Below are positions 58,690 to 64,000 of a DNA stretch of 64,000 nt, piece by piece. The first letter of the stretch is position 1. Each line of letters begins with the position of its first letter. Under the pieces are notes generated by a model. That model saw nothing but the letters and a program-made list of their open reading frames with translations, made no database searches and was not told the DNA's origin. A program made the position numbers and the translations under genes. The stretch comes from Mactra quadrangularis. Taxonomy: Eukaryota > Mollusca > Bivalvia > Venerida > Mactridae. The stretch spans positions 13,352,232 to 13,416,231 of the forward strand of contig CM046299.1 in the NCBI GenBank assembly GCA_025267735.1. The letters run 5' to 3'.

Positions 58690-58870
58690 TTGATGATATT
58701 TTCATTTACGTAAATCTCGTTAATTAGACAAGAATACAATGTCTGCAATTAAAACATGCCTTGGGAATATAAAACATTCATTCAAGATATGTCTTTGGGA
58801 ACTTTTATCTCATTTATACGTGGCAGATATTTGTATGCATCCATTAAAATGACACATTCAGTACACACCA
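58690..58870. repeat. Duplicated segment B, copy 3
   Basis: ACAATGTCTGCAATTAAAAC, CCTTGGGAATA and TTATACGTGGCAGATATTTG agree with 38630-38740 in order and orientation. Confidence 0.65.
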
Positions 58871-59961
58871 TTGCATGATATTGAAAATAAACATGTCACA
58901 CTTTTTGAAAGTCTAAACAATTTAAATATATATTCACAATCTGTTGATTCGTGTATAGTCATTGGCGTGTTGTTTTGGATATTTAATAGGTATTTGATAG
59001 TCCAATAAACATGAATTATCATCTGGCCTTTGACAGTTGATATTTCAAAAACTAAAATTGTTTTTATCTATTTCAGAACGTTAGAAAGGCTAGTAGCAAA
59101 TTTATTGAAGTGAATGATTCTAATGACGCTTGAACATTTAATAATGACAGCTGAATCAGTACAGAAAGATGCCAGTAAAAACATTTTATGAACTATTAGG
59201 TACAGTATTCCTAGATATTAAACAAATCAGAGGACTACAGACTACAGAGGCATAAATCAGGGCTTGAATTTAACAAACAAATGGTCTTGCACATGTTTAC
59301 AAGAAGTTGTTTTTTCAACTCACAAAATGAAAAACCACTCGCATTTTTTCCAAATTTTTATAGCATACATAGTTATTATTAATATATGCAAATAGCAGTA
59401 TTAAAACAACACAGTACTATATTTACCTATAGATAGAACAAGGGTGTTATTTTAGGATAGACAAAAAATATCGAACATGTTTTACGGTTAATATTTTATT
59501 AATACCATCGATTTATTTGGCCGTTTCAATTCTGATTTGAGTCTTAATTGTTCAGACAGTATTTTGCTGAGATTTCAACTTGCGAAAATTTTTGAGTTAA
59601 AATGAAAGTTACTCGCAATTTCACAATTAACTCGCATTTTGCGAGTCTGCGAGATTAATTTCGGTCTCTGGTCATAAATAATAAATTCCATTTGATGATC
59701 AAGGAAGATTTTAAGAAGTTGCTAATGTAAAAAGAATGTCCTTTTGAATTTCATAGTTATTGATAGCGATCAATCATCTACTACATGCAATTAAATGACA
59801 TATTTTCGGTGAATAGAAATTTTGTCAAGAAAATAATGATATGGTAGTCTAAAGACACTGACTATTCAATATTAAGTAATTGATATGAATTTCACACCAA
59901 TTAATGATACATTTAACATTACCTTAGAGCATGGTGATATGCAAACAGAGAGAGAGTAACC

Positions 59962-60046
59962 GCCCGGCTAGCTCAGTTGGTAGCACGCAAGTCTATTGAT
60001 CGAGGGGTCGTGGGTTCGATTCCCGGGCGGGCATACTTTCGTGGAG
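59962..60046 (+). mobile_element. SINE head, tRNA-like part only
   Basis: GCCCGGCTAGCTCAGTTGGT … GGGTTCGATTCCCGGGCGGG differs at very few positions from the head of the 53569 SINE. The shared sequence stops after ACTTTCGTGGAGCTT. The near-intact acceptor stem could also be read as a tRNA pseudogene. Confidence 0.7.
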
Positions 60047-60049
60047 CTT

Positions 60050-63000
60050 TACAACGAGAAACCCAAACAATATCAGTGATTAAATATTTATCTTGGATAA
60101 GGCTTTTTGATATAATACAAAATAAGTTATCATTAAATGGAATGAACGATCATTGTAACAAATTTACAAGTCCTGTTAACTTTACTCTCACGACACACTT
60201 ACCGTAAAATGGATAATGCTTTATGGTTGTTATATCTGGAATAAATATAATTCCTTACAACTACATAGAATATTTTCTATATGAAACTTACTACCATGTC
60301 AAAAAAGAGACCATCCAGCTGAAGTATTGTATGTATTAGGAATGCTGAACAGTGTAAGTGGCCAGTTACATACTTTCTTACCTCTCTTTTGAGGTACTAG
60401 TTTTTTAGACTTAGTATGACTCGTTTGTTTTGATTGATTTTAATTAAACCAGATCTTGCCTTCAATTAAAGAATAAGATATCACTTTAAAATGTAAATAA
60501 ACTGTCATAGGGCAAGTCAGTCAGATTGTGGTTTTGCATTTCCTATTTAGGACTTGAAACGGTATTTAAACCTCAAAATAAACGAAGGTTTACAGTCAGG
60601 TGATCCTGCAGACAAAACCAATGAAATAAATCTATAAATTGAAAATATTAACACATGTTTCAGACCAAACACCAATTTCCATCTGTCTTTAGAAAATATT
60701 CACATTGTATAGCTCCATAATATCAGTTTTAATATCATACAGATTAAATATTAAAAATGAAACATTCTATTACATTTTAACATGATCTTGTTATTTATTG
60801 ACAATCCCTGGTAACTATATTAATTTCTTATAAGAATGACAAAAATATAATTCCTTAGAAGATGTAAAACCCTAGTCATATTGACTGAGGAATTATTAAT
60901 TTCCATTCCGGTTGTGTCTACCTGATAGAATATACGATACAAAAATAAATTTAAATTTTCATACAATTTTAACCAGTTTGACAGTTTTACAAGTTTGGCC
61001 AAGCTGCACTAGCTTAATATTTGGATAAATGAAGCATAACTCCACATCGTAAATAATGCAACATCTTATTTAAGTTAGATTTTATCTTAGTTTTCAGTAT
61101 TGAATAGTTTAATGTCAATTGAACATTATCAATTTTAACCATACTTTGTTTTTTGTATCAATTTATGTAACTCACCGAATTAGGGACTTTAGTCAGTTAT
61201 CTTTCCTCAATAAAATCTGAAGCAATCCAATTGGTAAGTAGGTCCTTACAGTTGGAACCCTCGGATTTTATCATTGAATTCCTATGTAAGGGTAACAAAA
61301 TATTTCATCTAATACCTTTCTTGTTAATGAAGATATTAACAGACGTGATGGAATTTAGATAGTTCTTTAACTTAAACATAATTAGCTTAAATTTAAACAA
61401 ATTAAATGATATACAAAAAAGTTCTTTAAGATTAAATTTGGCAAATTAACATTGAAAAGTAAGGATAAAATCCGAGTAATCCAACTAATTAGACCTACCT
61501 ATTTTGAAGAGTATTCAAGGGGAAATAACTAACTAAAGTCCCTTATTAACGCTCACTAACTCTTGTCCTTACTAGTTTATGTTTGTTCATTTTTTCGCAG
61601 GGAGCCACAACTATCCTCTGTAAATCGACATTACTGTTGAGTTTGTATAGAAGTTTTAGAAATCGATTGTAGTTAGCTGTCCATATTAAAGTTCATTATA
61701 CAAGATTTTGATATTTTTCATTGAAACGTGTAATATAACAAAGAAGTAGTCGAAATGTTGTTAAAATTATTAGCTTGTGTAAAGTATGCAAAATGAATCC
61801 AATTGAATCTGAATATCATTTTTATTATATTTTCCAATTTGCAATGAGCTAAGAAAAATATATCCATAATTATTGCAATATTTGGCCTAACTTGAACAAA
61901 TTTTGCGTTAATTGAATACTACAAGCCGTTCAAAAATAATAAATTTGCATCATTTATATTTGCAGCTAGTACACCAAGAAAGATATCATTAGGACACGCC
62001 ATGTTCTTATACAGTATTTCATTCACAATTAAAGTTTTCGTTGTTACTTTAGTATGTTAATATTGTATGTTGATACATTATAACTTTTATATAATTATTA
62101 TTTACATATATTGTGTCATGTGTAAATCCTAACGCCTTTCTTTATATTTTCAAATGTATCAAAAGTTCAAATTGTAAAATACCCCCACCCCCAAAAAAGA
62201 TTGTTTGAAATAAACGTATGCCAATAAGATATTTAAACTTGATATGACTTTCTCTAGGGGCCTTTTTTCATGACAATATCTGTGGTATTATCTGCTTTCT
62301 ACTGGTTTATATCATTAAAATAATCAGTAAGAACATATTCCAATGGGAATATCGCAATACGGATTGTGGTCATCGACGGGAATAAGTATAGCTCAAATTA
62401 ATAGAAAATTTCCATTTTTTACTGTTTTTTGTCACTATTTCTGGAACGAAATAGAAATGTCCGTTGTATATTTTCTGTTTAGAAAGTGTCATTAACACTT
62501 TTCCCGACGATTGTCGTTTGTATCGCCTATTTGTATATAACACGAAGTATGTGAATGTGTGATGATTTACGATACATTTTGGGATTCTTAGAATAATTAC
62601 AATACGACAGAAAGGATTCCAAAATAGTTGTCTGTTCTAAAGTCTTACTCTATCATCTTTACTCCTATGTCAGTGTCTTTGACTAATGATATAAATATAC
62701 CAATGAATTGTCTTACGTAATTTGGCACAACGTATCGATACTGACAAACGAATACCTTATAATGTACAGAAACATCCTAAACTCTGTAAATTCAAATTTG
62801 TTTCTCGATTACATTATAGACACTTGATTACTAAACACCTGCAAAATTAGAAACCATTAAATAAGTTTTGATTTATTAAGTTCAAATCGTTTAAATTTCT
62901 AAGCATTTAATGTGCCTGATTCAAAGTAATGATGTTTATGCAATGATAATAATAAGATTTAGAATAACTCTTAGAATGAGTTCATAATTATTATATATGC

Positions 63001-64000
63001 TATTTCTCATGATATCACAATTGTTATTTTTACATTCAATAGAGACAGCCATCATCGATGTGCACTCAGAGACAAAATTACATGTACACTCTAGTCCCCA
63101 CGATCTTGATCGAAATATATAAAACGAAATAAGTGTACACTCAAAGTTGATATCGTTTACTTCAAAAGTTGCTTGATTTTGACGAATTTTCGAATTGTTT
63201 TTTACTTAAAAACATTTCTCATGTAGTAAAAATGCACAAACGAGTACATAAACGTCAGCACATCAGAAGTTTCTTCATTAATTTGACAATCAATCTGATT
63301 CGTCTCAGTTTCATTTCAACTGGATTTTAATCATGCATTGATCGCATGACTGTCACGTGGATTTTAAGAATAAATGTGTGATCGACTAACATGCATTCGT
63401 CACTAGTATGATAAAACCAAATATGGCGTTGTATACCGGTCTATTATACTTAATTTAGTCTCAATGCGTATAAAGGTTTTCGGTTAAATTGGAACATTCA
63501 TTAATTGTTCAAAGTTCAAAGTAAAGATCAATATCATATATCTACACTCAATAAAGCAGCGATATGAAATAATGTAGAGTATTTACTGAGCTGCGAAGGG
63601 AGCGTGATGGGCAGGACGGCGAAAATAGTCCCGCCTACATTTAGTGTTTCAATTAAGTAATGATTAGTCTCTTGACATTGATTAAATACCTTAATGTCAC
63701 ATCACCATGTACAAAACAGCTTGGCAAAACCTTTCACATGATATTATAACTTGATTTATGCATTTGATAAGTGATATCTTCCAGGCTCTGTTAAAAGCTT
63801 CGTTAATACAATTTATGCCTATTTAATGTAGTTTAAACTTGTCAGATAATCTCATTTTGTTGTCATTTGCATTAGCAGTAGTGGAACTGGTGAAAAACTC
63901 TATTTACTAAACTGTCGGTAATTAAACAATAGTACAATGTCTGTCATTTAAAGCATACCGCGGGAATTAAATTTATCCTGCTTTTCTTTTTCCTTTGGGT
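60050..64000. repeat. AT-rich DNA with weak copies of segments C and B
   Basis: GACAATCCCTGGTAAC (60800), ATAAGTATAGCTCAAATTA (62382), TTCTGGAACGAAATAG (62440) and TGTTCTAAAGTC (62633) follow the order seen at 54.5-55.8 kb. ACAATGTCTGTCATTTAAAG (63935) resembles segment B and runs off the window. No gene is recognised. Confidence 0.45.

Noticed and set aside
1..64000. CRISPR arrays, bacterial operons, rRNA genes and viral genes.
   Set aside because: None seen. The direct repeats present are minisatellite-type without regular unique spacers, and all supported genes have spliceosomal introns.

Overview
The window looks like nuclear DNA from an invertebrate animal, most likely a mollusc and probably a bivalve. 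It is AT-rich and gene-poor. Its coding exons are short, have GT/AG borders and are separated by long introns. It is packed with short inverted-repeat transposons and with tRNA-derived SINEs whose 3' end resembles molluscan SINEs (…GTTAAACCCAACAAAC). I see no operons, Shine-Dalgarno sites or CRISPR arrays. The organism call is an inference from repeat style and gene structure.

Layout. (1) About 4.1-17.8 kb, minus strand: one immunoglobulin-superfamily cell-surface gene, rebuilt here as ten coding exons. They encode a signal peptide, four Ig-like domains (three split over two exons, one in a single exon), a fibronectin-III-like exon and a transmembrane exon. Nearly all domain borders are phase 1. 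Its introns and 3' flank carry many small transposons. (2) 17.85-20.65 kb: a non-autonomous DNA transposon whose end lies 18 bp upstream of the predicted start codon of that gene. (3) 21.1-26.1 kb: an apparently intact DNA transposon with 33-bp terminal inverted repeats. It carries an eight-exon plus-strand gene for a 638-residue transposase-like protein of the DUF7869-type family (…HADNCGGQNKN…). This is the most interesting system in the window. (4) 26.8-27.6 kb: a giant imperfect palindrome. (5) 28.9-29.45 kb: the broken 3' end of a LINE. (6) 29.4-64 kb: no convincing gene. It holds several diverged copies of a multi-kb duplicated unit (near 29.4, 34.7, 51.7 and 60.8 kb), a ~30-bp minisatellite, SINEs, hairpin-ended repeats, a hAT-type element with a perfect 8-bp target duplication and three TA-flanked MITEs.

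How the parts relate. The only host gene I can support is the Ig gene. Everything else is mobile or duplicated DNA. The transposase gene and its inverted repeats form one self-contained unit. Several MITE families show diagnostic target duplications (TA; 8 bp; 9-10 bp), which points to past activity of Tc1/mariner-, hAT- and Mutator-like transposases that are not encoded here. All exon joins, repeat borders and copy relationships were read by eye.
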